Below are positions 1 to 13,800 of a DNA stretch of 64,000 nt, one piece after another (positions within the stretch are counted from its first letter, which is position 1; every line of letters starts with the position of its first letter). Made by a program: the position numbers and the translations under genes. A model generated the notes under the pieces. The model was not told where the DNA came from. It saw nothing but the letters and a program-made list of their open reading frames with translations, and ran no database searches. Source of the stretch: Branchiostoma lanceolatum (taxonomy: Eukaryota; Chordata; Leptocardii; Amphioxiformes; Branchiostomatidae); assembly GCF_035083965.1 (NCBI RefSeq), contig NC_089731.1, forward strand, positions 1,230,001 through 1,294,000. Reading direction: 5' to 3'.

Positions 1-653
1 TAAACTGTGTGGAGATGGCTTTCACTTTTTTTCACCAGTGCTGACATGTTTTTTTTGTTGTTGAAAATATCTCTCATGCCTGTATTTCACTCCCTTCAGG
101 ATTCAAAGACTTGCTTGGGTTTCAAACCCAGCCCAGAACCTCTATATTTTGGGTTAAGGACTCTAACTGTAAATTGAATTCCCACAGTCTGGCATGTTTC
201 CTGTTATGTTCCAATATCCCCATGCCTGTAGTCAGCTGTTGTTAAGGGTGTATATACTTGGTACATTTTACATACTTTTTGACTATTGTGTACCGAACAT
301 TTTTTTGAGTCAGCTGTAAAATATTTTAGATTCATGCTCTGAGTCTGAAGAAGGGCAGTAAGGTTTGTACTTATGTATCAAAATCAACATATTTCCGATC
401 CTGTTGTGTTGCAATTTCCTCATGATCATGCCTGTTGTATTCAGCAGATAGTACATTGTACATGTATATTGTACAGACCGGGATGAAGTTTGAAAAGTCT
501 CCCTCAGTCTAGATCTGACATGTTTCCTGCTGTGTTGCAGTGTCTGCACGCCTGTAGTACTAGCACGCCTGTACTGTACTGCACTGTACTGTACTGTACT
601 ATACTGTACTGTACTCCCCACAGTCTAATCATATGATTCCCGTTGTGTTGCAG
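1..653 (+). other. Upstream intron of the PLC-eta gene
   Basis: No coding exon is supported here. The stretch ends at the TTGTGTTGCAG acceptor that opens the first visible PLC exon at 654. Three older versions of that acceptor lie upstream at about 190-240, 385-440 and 505-560, each with a cagtct...tgtttcctg...gtgttgca-like core followed by a ...catgcctg-like stretch. A short (GTACT)n-type array lies at about 565-616. The copies look like decayed duplicates of the exon 1 acceptor region; only the copy at 654 opens the PLC frame. Confidence 0.6.
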
Positions 654-3016
654 TGTCCTCGTGCCTGGCCCGGCTACAGGAAGGTTCTCTGCTGACCAAG
701 CTGAAGGACGGAGCCCGCAGTCTTCCCAAGAACTTCTACCTGGACCCGGACAAGTCCTGCATCCGATGGAAGCCCTCACGGAAAGGAGACAACGCAAAAA
801 GTAGGACAGCCAAACGACTTATAGATAGATAAAGGAATGGGCTCAGTCTTAGTCTTTAGTATATATACATGCACTTGTTCTCATTATATGTAATATATGA
901 CCATGCCGATTTGATCTGTTCATTGATGGAAGCCCTCCCGGAAAGGAGACAATGCAACAATTAGGAGAGCGCAGTTTTAGTCTCGCATTTGGGGTTCCAA
1001 AGTATGGAAACTCTCCAGGACATTATGCAAAAAGTAGGACAAGAGTTTTTTTTCCATTTTGTGGCCACAGACATTTTTTTGTCATTTGCATTCAAAATAT
1101 GCTTAATAATAATTAATATCATTTCTTGTTTTTTGAAAAAAGAGAATTTTGACAATAATGATCATGGTAGTGCGGCAAATCACTGTGGTCAACGGTCACT
1201 GTGTAGTGGCGGCCAGTGCAGCTTATTATTTGCAGGTTAAATTCTAGCGTGACATACAGCCGATAATGGTCTGAAATTGCCTTACATATACCTGTGTTAT
1301 GATTATCAGTGGGTTAGTAGAAACATCAATGAATATCAATCAATAATATTGATTTTGTTTCAGTTCCGATCACCTACATCACCGATGTGCGGGAAGGCTT
1401 GAGGTCGGCGACTGACCCCCCAATGAACCTTGACCCCACCTGCTGCTTCCATCTTATCCATGGCAACGAGGGGGAAGCCATAGAACTGGTTGCTAGGTAA
1501 CCGCCATGTTCATTTCACGCTTAAATGTGCAATTTTCCCCACAGAAAGAGCCTTGTGTTTCCTTTGTTCTCCTGTGGTTTGTCCTGATGCAATAATATTG
1601 TGGTTGGAGATCACTAGATGATATACAATTATACAAATCATACAATATTGATGTTATTCTATGCTATGCAAAATGACTCTAAACTCTGTGGCAATTTCAT
1701 TTCATCCTGTTTCTTTCTTTTCTTTTGAAGAGACGTATCAAGTTAGTGATACTCTCTTATAATTATAGATTTTAGGGTAAATTGAGTTTTATTCACTTGA
1801 TAAAAATTTCATTACTACCAACAATATGGACTATAACGAAGTTAATTTATGCTTTCTGTTCCATGTAATTTAGCATGATATTATGTATGTCAAGCTTGCA
1901 TGTTGGCAAACATATCTTTTTATGAAAGAGATTAAGGACAAAAAATGTTAGATATTTGTAGAGACTACCGCCCTTATTACACAAGTCCATGAAGCTCAAT
2001 CAAACGTGTCGTTTACGTCCCATTGTGTGTTTGAAATTATTTTAATGCAAAAAGTTTGAATCCATTATTCCTGCACCTGTGGTCCGACTGGGGCTCTGGG
2101 GCCAGCTGGGTTTTTAGTAATAACAGAAAACATCAATCACAGAAACTGGGAGGGATGTTTCTGTACGTAGCTCAACTGAATTCGAAGAAGAAACAAGGTT
2201 GAAAAGTGGTTTAGTTTCTCATGCATGAAAAGGCATAAAATCTTCAAAGACATTGTCAAAATATTTGATGAACTTTCCCCTCATATTTCAACTAAACGAA
2301 GTGGATATCTGACTTTCAGCAGAGCAAGTTGGCCCGCACACCTCAGGTCGCAGCTCAGTCTTTATCCTTCTATCTCACTTAATGTTACTGGGTGTCGCCT
2401 GCAAAGTCAAGATTGCAATGATTTGAATTATGGTATGCATATACATTCATAAAAGCCTTGTACATGTACTTTAAAATCATTCCCCGTTGTGCACCTTATG
2501 TCTGGGTCAGGCCAAGGACTTATTGATCAGCTCGTACATATGCTTATCACTTCAAGTCCCGGTGATGTTTCAGAACCCTGATGTACTTTGCCCCCCCCCC
2601 CCTGTTCACAGGGATTCAATTACGCAGTATAGCTAGAAAATGGAGTGTTTGCGGTTTGAAACTATAATAGACTAAGTCACAGTCACACAATGCAACGGCT
2701 TTTTGCTGGGGTTTAAGTTCCATCGAAAACCGAGAACATAAAACAACCGCAAACATTTCTGTATTAAATTTTACTGTATTTACTGTTCCAGTGACATTTA
2801 AGAACGCTGGTGTACTATGTGACCCCCCCTGTAGGTCAGGTGAGGAGGCGAACATTTCTGCATTACAGTATTACTGTCTCGGTGACATTTTAGAATTATT
2901 TGCCCCCCCTGTAGATCAGGCGAGGAGGCCGCCCTGTGGGTGCGCGGGCTGAGACATCTGGTCATGGAGATGAGAGAGGAGAGCGGCTTCGAACACAAAC
3001 CCATCACAAACTGGCA
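654..3016 (+). CDS. PLCH: PLC-eta exons 1-3: PH domain
   Basis: Exons 654-800, 1364-1496 and 2915-3016 give residues 1-126 of the visible protein. Recognisable pieces are the LTKLKDG...[17 protein letters not shown] segment, [10 protein letters not shown], and [18 protein letters not shown] followed by [11 protein letters not shown], the order expected of a PLC PH domain that docks the enzyme on phosphoinositide membranes. Exon 2 enters in phase 1 and exon 3 in phase 2. The end of exon 3 is unusual: the best in-frame junction is ...AACTGGCA followed by ATATCCTTT, a U12-type AT donor. A GT donor at about 3040 is an alternative but needs a less natural acceptor. Confidence 0.8.
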
Positions 3017-3146
3017 ATATCCTTTGGTTCACCAAGAAGGTTATGTTTTGGTCAGCACGCGTGTGTGTGTGTGTGTGTGTGTTTGTGTGTGTATTTCTGT
3101 GTGTGTCTATGTGTGTGTGTGTGTGTAAGTGTGTGTATGTGTGTGT

Positions 3147-3187
<41 letters not shown>

Positions 3188-6100
3188 TGTGCAATATCCT
3201 TTGTGTTACATCATATTCAAGGTGTTCATTTGCTTGTTCAGACCCTTGTGGTGCCTAGTGCCACATAGGGCAGCAAGTTTCCTTGCTGTTTGAGTAACAG
3301 GGTGTATTTTCACAACAAGGGGTTGCTAGCCCTTCCCCTTTAACATGCTCAAGGCACCTCCTCAAACATGGGACCCCCATTTTACGTCCCTTTCTAAAGA
3401 TGGGTGCACTACATTGTTGTATTTGCCCCAAACACCAACTGGCACTATCCTCTGCGTTACATCATATTTAATCCAAGATTGCAGCTACTAATCATCAATA
3501 ATTTTTGATCAAAAGTAGTGGCTATCTGTGTCCAGTATGTTGCTGGTATCTATCTTCTAGTATCCCAATCTTGGCGAGAGACCAGATACAAGATTTGATT
3601 AAACTTTTAAAGCAGGGAGACATGCAGGACCCTAATATATATGGCCTCCGTCGGTCAGTATTGACCATGGTAAAGACTGTCCTAATTTACAACAGCACTA
3701 CAGCATTGACTATGGCTGAACAGCCCTATACGAGAATGGCTGTCTCTGCCACAAAAATCACATCTGTATTATAAAGCTGACTCAGTTCTGTTACAAAGCT
3801 CTTTTCTGTGGATCCGCTTTTCTTCTGCGTTGCGCATCAGTCTGGCTTCTCCTGATTTGAGCTGTCTGAACAGTGTGCATCTCCACCTGGAACGGCCACT
3901 TGCAAGGTCCTCCCAGTGCTCCGTATCAATATCTAGAGCCTTCAAGTCCCTCTTGCAGACATCTCTGAAATGCAGCTGAGGCCACCCGGTGCTTCTCTTT
4001 CCTGAGATCAGTTCTCCGTAGAGAATGGAGGACCCTAATATCTCTGATGATTTTACTGGACCTTGTACACCGAACCGGGCATACTGCCTCATGGCAGAAG
4101 TAACGCCCCTACATGTGTATCTCACTGGACCCGCTGCATGTTGGTAACCTCGCTGCGACCAGGCAATTTGACAGAGCTCTCAGCGAATTTCATGGATAAC
4201 TTTATCTGTTTTATCGTCTTTTTAGTCATAATTGTGCATTTTGCATGACATTTCCATTATGAATCCAACTGTAACACAACATCCAATGTATGGAACAGCA
4301 AGGCCGCCAATGTGCTGCGGGTCCAGTGAGAGGGGGGGCTTAAGGAGGGAAAGGGTTCCCGTATTCACCAAATGAACTACAAGCCACACCAGTTTTATTT
4401 GTTTAGGTTCTCAACTTTGAAAAGTATAATCATTATGGTAGATTGAGTCTTAGGGGAAAGCCTGTACCAAGCTACACGCAGTTGCAGTGAGTAAGTATAC
4501 TGTAAATGTAGAAATGTTTGCAGGGATTAAATTTTACGATTGGAAGAAAATGTGTTTGCGGTGTTTTTGAGTTCGCGTTTGAAACAATAGAAGCGCTACA
4601 GTCACACAATGGAACAGCTTTTCGCGGTGGTTTTAAGTTCGCGGGAAAGAATTCACCGCACAAACCATGAACATACATGTAAAACCACTGCGAACATTTC
4701 TGCATTTACGGTAGTCAGATGCAAGTTTTCTGGTCCCAACCTTCTCTAGAATCTCAAGTTCCTGATGAATTTCTACTTTAAAATATTCAAGAGCCAAGAA
4801 AATAAATTGGTGTGGCCCTGTCTTATCCTATCCAGTTGGCATGTCTTTAACCCCAGAGGCACCGTGCTAAGTACGCCTTGCCTTCCCTTGATTAAATCTG
4901 TAACCCCAGCGCCACCCCCACTCACCACACCAGTGTTTCATCAGAGAACAAATCAGTGTTCCAGTTATAGAGCTGCCAGCCGGATGGATCGCTTCTGATG
5001 AAGGGGGACCGACGCAATCTGTCAAACTCAGGCCACACCAATTTCATTTGTTGATTCTCAGAATTTCAAAGAAAAAATTGGAGCGACAGGGCGAAAAAAA
5101 TAATGTAAAAAAATGTTTTGAAAATAGTCTAGGGTGAAGATAAGGGATTACATAACAGAGAGAATAATAGGATTATTCAGCTTTGTATGTCCAGTATGAC
5201 TCATTTAATGCAATGCACCCCTTTCCTTGATCTAGTACTATGATTTCAGTGACAAAATTACTTATGATGAAATGTGACAACACTTTTTAGGTATGTGCAG
5301 GCTTTTAGAATCTATCTTGGTGGCTATTGAATTTTACATTGAGGTTGCTGCTTGAGTGTTAAGTGAGATGTATAAGTGCGTTGTGTTGTACAGAGTTGCC
5401 CTTGACCTTACCCGTACCTACCAGTGGCTGCTGGAGTGTTTCTCCCAGGTCGACTCGGACCGTGACGGCCGCCTGACGTGGCAGGAGGCTCTCCTGCTGT
5501 TCGACAGGCTCAACATCTACGACACCAGCGGCAAGATACAGGACATGGTGCAGGTATAGCCAACTCCTTTTTGTTTGTTTCTTCTGCATGACTGGTAAAC
5601 TACCATTGGGTGTACCAGTTTTGTACAATAACGTAATCGTAGTGGAGAACATCAAGTCAATCGTACATCCTTCAGAAATAATGCTGTACTAGCCATATAC
5701 ATGTAGGTTCCGTTTAGCCCACACTCAGACATGTTTCGCTGTGGTATGGCTTCCTTGGGGGGAGGGCTCAAATGCGTACATTCAAGTACAATGTGTTCTG
5801 GCTTTTATAAGCCCTGAGTGAGTTTTGTACGGTAGGTATAAGATGCGTTAGACTGGACGGTAAGGTTTGATCCACTCACACCAGGAAGGACCCCCTACTC
5901 TTTTCAATAACTGTGGTGGGTTCTTTAACATGCTCAAGGTGTGGCCTTACCCAAAACGGGACCTCTAGCTTTACATCCCATCCAAGAGGAAAGTATAGAC
6001 CGTTTAGGACTGCTGGACTGGGAGGGGTTCTTGGGTCTGTACCGGACCATCTCAACTCGCCAGGACCTCACATTGAGCAGAAGTACCTAACTGTACCTTG

Positions 6101-9100
6101 TCTAATATTGTTCCAGAAAGCTGTGGAAGGTTCCGGACTGCTGGACTGGGAAGGGTTGTTGGGTTTGTACCGGACCATCTCAACATGACAGGACCTCACG
6201 TTGATCAAGAGTAACTGTTCGGCGATCAAAACTAACTGTTCCTTGTCTAATCTTGTCTTGTTCCAGAAAGCAATAGAGGGTTCAGGCCGTCTGGACTGGG
6301 ATGGGTTCTTGGGGTTGTACACGGCAAGACTTCACGTTGATCAGAAGTAACTCTTCGGTGATGAAAACTAACTATTCTTTGTCTGATTTTGTGTTCCAGA
6401 AAGCTGTAGAAGGTTCAGGCCTTCTGGACTGGGAGGGGTTCTTGGGCCTGTACTCGACAGGACCTGACAGAAGTAACTGTTCAGTGATCAAAACTAACTG
6501 TTCTTTGTCTAATCTTGTCTTGTTTCAGAAAGCTGTAGAGGGTTCAGGACTGCTGGACTGGGAGGGGTCCCTGGGTCTGTACCGGACTGTAACTTGGGTC
6601 TGTAACTGTTCAATGATCAGAAGTAACTGTTTCTTGTTATCTTCACTGTCTTTTTCCAGAAAGCTATAGAGGGTTCAGGCCTGCTGGACTGGGAGGGGTT
6701 CTTGGGACCATCTCAACTCGACAGGACCTCACGTTGAGCAGAAGAAACTGTTCAGTGATCAAAACTAACTGTTCTTCGTCTAATCTTGTCTTGTTCTAGA
6801 AAGCTGTAGAAGGTTCAGGCCTGCTGGACTGGGAGGGGTTCCTTGGTCTGTACAGGACCATCTCAACTCGCCAGGACCTCGTGGTTCTCCTTAAGAAGTA
6901 CTCCGAGGGGAAAGACTTCCTCACGGCTGCAGAGCTCGCTCAGTTCTTAGAAAAGGAGCAAAAGGTCTGTGAAATTGTTTTGTTTGCATATCAAAAAGTG
7001 TACTAACCGTTTACTACTAAGATCCAATCAATCAACAAAATTTGTATTGGTTATGGAGATAAGCAGCATATATATTGGAGAAGGTTACTTAACTATTAAC
7101 CTTCAGCCTGCTGAGGTATCCATTTGGCACAAAAGATATATTGGTTACTGGGTTAGCCAGCAGTTGCATTGATGAAGGTAAGACATCAGTCCTAAATTGT
7201 CTCATATCGATTTAAAGTTTTGGTTCCTCCAGTTCTTCCCTTTAGTCACTGCAAAAGACTGCGGATGCTGTCGGAAACGTCTGACTGTTTCAATATTTTA
7301 TCCAGTAATCACAGTTTCTTGAGTTACTATTTTTTGGCGTTACCTTCCCTGTTGTCAGGTTGAAGCCTGTGGGCGAGGGCAGTGCCTGGACATCATCGCC
7401 CACTGTGAGCCGCGGGAGGACTACATGCTAAACGGCTGGCTGGGGCTGGACGGTGAGTCAGCAAAAATTGTCAACAAGATCAGGCACTTTACACAACCTC
7501 TCTCACTCCACTCAGGTGGAAATGAATACCTAGCTTTGGTTAGGGACGTCCCTCGGATAGGGTGTTAAATGGAGGTACTGTGTTTTGGGAGAGCCACACC
7601 CCGCGCACGTTAAAGAACCCACCACACCTTTAAAGAAAGATTAGGGGCATGCCCTTGTGTGCGATGGTCCAAATGCTTAGATTCTTTTGTCTGGAGTTGG
7701 TGATGTCATGGAGTGAAAATAGATGGAATCTGTTTTCTTATTAATTTGTACTTTAGAATGTCTGAAAAGCAAGAAAATAGATTGATGTGACCTCACTGTA
7801 GTGTAATGATAATTTGGCAACACAAAATTTGAGCGGTCTTTCATTTGTGAGTTCTCATTACACTAAGATACCCGTATGTGTGCAATCCTTCATTCAATTG
7901 CAAGATACATGTAGAAAAATAAATTTTGCATCCTTTTTGAGTGCTTTCTAACTCCATTTACATGCACGAATAATTGAAGTCTACCTGATGGAGGTCTAAA
8001 ATCTGAATACAAAAATTCAGAAGAAGCACATAAGTCACATAATAAGAAGCACATAATAAGTCCTTTATATTGAAAGAAAAATGTAATAAAAATATATTTT
8101 CTTTCCATGTAAGATTTTGAATTTTACTCCTCCAGGTTTCACCAACTACCTGCTCAGTCACCACGGCGACATCTTCGACTCTTCCCATCATGCCGTTCAC
8201 CAGGACATGACGCAGCCGCTGTCCCACTACTACATCGCGACATCCCATAATACTTATCTCCAGGGCGACCAGCTCCTGTCGGAGTCCAGCGTGGACATGT
8301 ACGCCTGGGTGCTGCAGTCAGGGTGCAGATGTGTCGAACGTAAGTTTGTTGATTATGAGTTAAGTTATAAAGGAAACCCAAGGAATGTCAGGGCCCGCAA
8401 ATCCATGATGCAAAAATACGACGTCCCCGTGATGTGAGAACGTACTGAAAATCGTCGCCGGGGTTTTTGTAGACTCACGAAACTAAGGGAATCATCAAGC
8501 AGCATGTTTTTGCGCGTTTTATAAAATTTGCTCAAAGTATGAAGTTATTACGCAAATGTGCTTAAAAGTGTTAGTAAATGTCACTACCATAAAGATGTCT
8601 GCATTTTTTATATTTTCATATTTTGGGCCCTTATATTGCTCTGGTTGCCTTTAATGTAAATTCATTAATTTTCGCTGGGATTTTATTTCACCATAGAAGG
8701 GGAAAGAAGGCTTAAATTGGAACACTTCTGTTAAAGTAGTTACTGTTGGTATATTATACATTGGAAACACATATCATGTAGTGTCATGAATTTGCGGTGG
8801 GGAGACTTTCATTGAAAAATTCAGGTTTGCATTAGCCTGAACTCAATCAAGCTCCTGTAACGGCTTGCTGCCCTGTAACCGCATAGCCGCCCAAGACGGG
8901 GAGGGGACAGAAATCCCCGGACAGCTGGAGTTTGCGTTATACTGACTAGGTTTGCATAAGCTCCCTAAATGCTGCCCGGCCGTACATTCATCGTTCAGAC
9001 CTCTGCAGTGCTTAGTGGCACGTTGGGCAGCAAGTTTCCTTGCTGTTTCAGTAGCAGGGTATATGTTTCTACAGGGAGGGGTTGCTAGCATTTCTCCTTA

Positions 9101-10812
9101 GACGTGCTCAAGGCACCTCCTCGAACACAGGACCCCTATTTTACATTCCTTCCAAAAGACGGGTACAGCCTCAACAGAAAAGCTCTTTTAAGGATTGAAC
9201 AGGGGTATCCCATTTAGCAACTGATTGGGACCAGAAGCTCAACTGTGTGGCTGTACCAGTTGAGCTACAGGGACAACCCTACTAAATTCTGTAAAGAAGT
9301 GTTTAACTTTGGTGTGTTGTTGTTACAGTGGACTGTTGGGACGGCCCAGAGGGGGAGCCTATAGTGTACCACGGCTACACACTCACCTCACACGTCTATA
9401 GTCTAACTGTACCACAGGTTATAGACTAAGTGTGATATACATGTGTACATGTATGTAAGATTGGTGTGTTGTGTTACAGTTGACTGCTGGGATGGCCCAG
9501 AGGGAGAGCCTATAGTGTACCACGGCTACACACTCACTTCTCGTGTCTACTTCAGGGACGTCATTGATGTCATCGACAGATATGCATTCATCAATAACAG
9601 GTCGGGGTTTTTATGATACAGTCTAGGGATGAAAAAATTATTCTTTATTTGTTAAAACATGAATGTCCACATTTCTGAGTTCCCTTGCAAATAGCCTTCA
9701 AGTGTGGACGTTTGGAATTCTCTCAACTACTGCGCGTTTTGCATTAAAATGTGTTTTTTTTTTGGTGGGTGGGTATGACGTAAATGAAATACAACATGGT
9801 ACACATGTATATTCCAAAAGATCTAAGTGTCATATTTTGGATTGTTTATAGTTTGTTGATAGCTGATAACTTGGAGTTTGTTCCTTTGGCCAGTTTAACT
9901 CAAGAAGGTAGACTTGGTGTGGCTTTATAGTATTTTGATAGCCGATAACTTCAAGTTGGAGTTTGCTCCCCTCCCAGTTACCCTGCAATGCAACACGATG
10001 TATTCTGGATTGAGTCATATTTTGGATTGTTCCCCCCACAGTTACCCGGTTATCCTGTGTCTGGAGAACCACTGCAGTTTGGACCAGCAGAGGAAGATGG
10101 CGCTTTACCTCACACAGATCCTGGCTGGGAAACTGGAGGTTCCCCCCCTCCCCCCTGGGGCGACACACCTGCCCTCGCCTCAGGACCTCCGCGGGAAAAT
10201 ACTCATCATGGTAAGTAAACTACCCCTACCCCTAACCCTCCTCCCCCCTGGGGCGACACACCTGCCCTCGCCTCAGGACCTCCGCGGGAAAATACTCATC
10301 ATGGTAAGTAAACTACCCCTACCCCTAACCCCCCTCCCCCCTGGGGCGACACACCTGCCCTCGCCTCAGGACCTCCGCGGGAAAATACTCATCATGGTAA
10401 GTAAACTACCCCTACCCCTAACCCCCCTCCCCCCTGGGGCGACACACCTGCCCTCGCCTCAGGACCTCCACGGGAAAATACTCATCATGGTGAGTAAGAC
10501 TAACTAACCCTAACCCTACCCCTAATGCTAACCCTAACCCTACCCCTAACCCTATCCCCTAACCCTACCCCTAAACCCAACCCCTAAACCCAATCCTAAC
10601 CCTACCCCTAACTCTATCCTAACAGCCACCAATGTTGTGCTCTTGGGAAAGGCACTTAACATGACTTTCCTCCACCCAGGTGTAAGAATGAATACCTTAA
10701 TTCAGTTGGGAAGGTAAAAGACAGTGGAAGGAGAGGGATGGGCACCATCTTCCAACACCGTGCCCGAGACACAGTAAATAACAACCCACTGCCCCTACAG
10801 CATCAACATGGC

Positions 10813-10844
<32 letters not shown>

Positions 10845-13800
10845 GGTCGACCCCGGGGGGGGGGGGGGGTACGGGGCAAGTCCATGCACAACTTCCGACC
10901 ACACCAGTCTATCTGCCATGGCTGCACTTAGGTCTTCCATGTGAATTGAGGTGTCTCTAGATAGAGCCCCCGGGAAAGTCAGCTTTCTGGATTGGCTACC
11001 TTAAAGTCAACCTTTTTACTTCATGTCCCTTCCCCAGAGTAAGAAGCTGAGCCCAGGTGTCCCGGCCGACACCAGGTGTGGGGAGGTGAGTGATGAGGAC
11101 AGCGCTGATGAGATGGAGGAGGGGTACAAACTGCTGCCTGGAGAGGTCAGTACCTGGGGTTTCCTTGTAACGCATGATCTGTAGTACTTAAGGGTGTAAC
11201 ACACCTGGTCCAGTTTTTGTTCAGTAATCATTTCCTGATAGATTTGATCTACTCACACTGGGAAGGACTCCTACTCATATTGATGAATTTTTCAGCTATT
11301 ATGTATCAAAGTTATACTGTAGTTTTCAGCACAAGAAATTGGACTTTATGACTGACAAATTCCATTCTTTATCAAGGAATGAGCAATCCAATGTCTCTCA
11401 GTACATGTGACGTCACGTTATGCAGATAGAAAATGTGACTCGGTGAGGAGTGGATCATAAGTTGCAGAAAGTCTATGGCGCCCCCCGTCTCTGTTGAGGG
11501 ATGGTTGTAGAGATTGATTTGTCTTGGAATAAGTCTAGTTGTTACTGTAATTTTATATCTCCTTTCAGCTGATGGAAAGCTCCTGTAGAAAACACATTGT
11601 GGAGTCCTACGCCAGGAGCAAGCTGGCCACCCTGGCTAAGAGCGGCAAGAGTGTGGCGGCAGAGAAGGAGCACCACAAGGTTCCCGTGAGTCCGAGACAG
11701 CGGGCGAGACTTGCGCTGGCCAACTCCCCGCTGATCAGGCGACGGAGGGGAGCATCCAGTGATCAGGAGGAGACGGAGAAACGGCAGCGCGAACGGAGCA
11801 GGAGCAGGGAGAGGAAGGTGCGTTTATTTGTTTGTTTGTTTGTTTGTTTGTTTGTTTATTCATCTTGCATAACCGGTAAATGTATAACCATTTAGATTTT
11901 TAAAGATTTTATTGGAATTGCAACAGCTCAATACATGTGGGACACAGGCAGCTATTGCTGATGTCGTGACCCACATACATACAAAATGTAATGTACCAGT
12001 TTTTTACACTTGGTTGGAGTGAGGAAAATCGTGTAAAGTGCCTCTTTCCCAAGGGCACAAGATTGGTGGCAGCAGGGGATTCGAACCCGGGACCCTTGGG
12101 TTCTGGGCCGAAAACCCTGCCGTTGCTCCTCATGATGCCATGAACCATTTAGATGTAACACACCAGGTGTGCACGGCAGGTACGTTTGTACAAGCTGCGT
12201 AACATCAGTCTGTAAGGCTTGTGGCTGGTTCTTCAGAAGGAACACAGGTAACTTTCAAATCTAATCTCACCCGACAAGTTTGCCTTTCAGTCCAGCAAAA
12301 AACGACGTCTTGAAAACTGTTCCTAGAGGTCCGTCCAAAAACAATCTTTTGAAAAAATGTTTTGAATTTAAATTTATTAGCTGCTGTATTGAAAAAGGTA
12401 CATGTATGTCACCCTAGTGTTGTGGTGTGGGTTTATCATAAGCCAGTGTAGACTTATGGTGCAGGTAGACATTTATATACTATATTATATCATAATAACA
12501 GCAAACAGAGTGAACCTTATCGGCACTATGTTGATTATCTTTTTCTCATTCTTTATTTATTTATTATAAGTTATTTGATTGCTGAAAAAAATGTTATCAT
12601 TGATTTCTCCCCTGTGTTAGTTGGCTGGTATTATTTTGATTCTTGATTCTTTTCTTTCAATCGTTTGTTGTGTTATACTTTTGCTTTGGATCCGTGGTAT
12701 ATGTGTTGCCTTATTGTATTATCATTGTGTTTATTTGTTATTTTGCAAAATGAATAAAAAAAACAATAAAGTAAAAGTAAAAAAACAGTGTGATTCTTTC
12801 TGTTAAATCCTGATCCGACCTTTTGTGCCCCCAGGCCGGCAGAAGCAGCTCCTTCAGTGAGGCGGACGCCGTCGACACGCAGGACCGAAAGTTCGGGGCC
12901 AAAGCTCTGCATGACACATTCAGCAAACTCACGCACAGAAAGAAGGTAAAATGTTACTCTACTTTGATACTTATGAGACATGTCTGGAAACAATCTCCAT
13001 ATCTGATCCAGTTGTAGAGATTCTTTACTAAGTCTTGGAGTCTTGGATGTATAGCCTTCATCGGTGTAACTCTGCTTTGTGTTTGATCAACAAAAAAAGG
13101 AGAGGAAAACATTCAAGATTTCTTTCCAACTCTTTGTTGTAATCTTGCCACCTTGCTTATACATAATTTTGGTGATGCCTAATTACATGTAAGTTGAAAT
13201 CCTTCCGACATCTTTTGGCATATACATGTACGTGTAGAGTGCTCTAGAAAATACTGTTGGGCACTGCTCTATACCTTGAAAGTTGTGGGAAGGACTTAAA
13301 CTTGATTTGGCCAAACTAGTCGTCTTGTAGTCATGAGCCTTCACCCTTCAACTTTGACATAACAACCACGCACATGTGCATTTTAAACCTTGAATAGGCT
13401 TATTACACCAGTCTTTGTGTAGCATCCTTGAAAACTCCTAAAATCCCGTCCCCTTTACAGAAAAAGCAGCCTGTGGCGCCCCCCGGCCTCCCCACCCTAC
13501 ACAGTCAGGAGCAGCTTCAGGACGTCAACGACATCATCCCCGACAACAAGGATGCTGTTGCCATAGAAACACATGGCCCGGCAACGGCTTCTGTCGGGGA
13601 GAGAGCACAGGGGCAGAGAGGTAGATATTTATTTTGTTTGTTTGTTGTAAACTGCCTTTAGAAATATCACACCAGTTTTGTACAGTACAGTTTTCAGGAA
13701 GTACAGGGACAGAGAGGTCGTTGTTTATTTGTTTGTTTGTACACATGTATTCTGTATCTGTATCTGTATCTATATAGCCGGTATAACCGCCATTCGGCGT

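Noticed and set aside
2916-3268. Cys/Val and His/Thr ORFs on both strands
   Set aside because: Translation of a GT microsatellite, not protein genes.
9329-9400. A second, mutually exclusive X-box exon
   Set aside because: It loses homology after about 68 bp, has no donor in frame and runs into a stop; better explained as a truncated duplicate.
12621-12806. Small hydrophobic ORF in PLC intron 11
   Set aside because: AT-rich intron sequence with no homologue that I recognise and no flanking splice logic.
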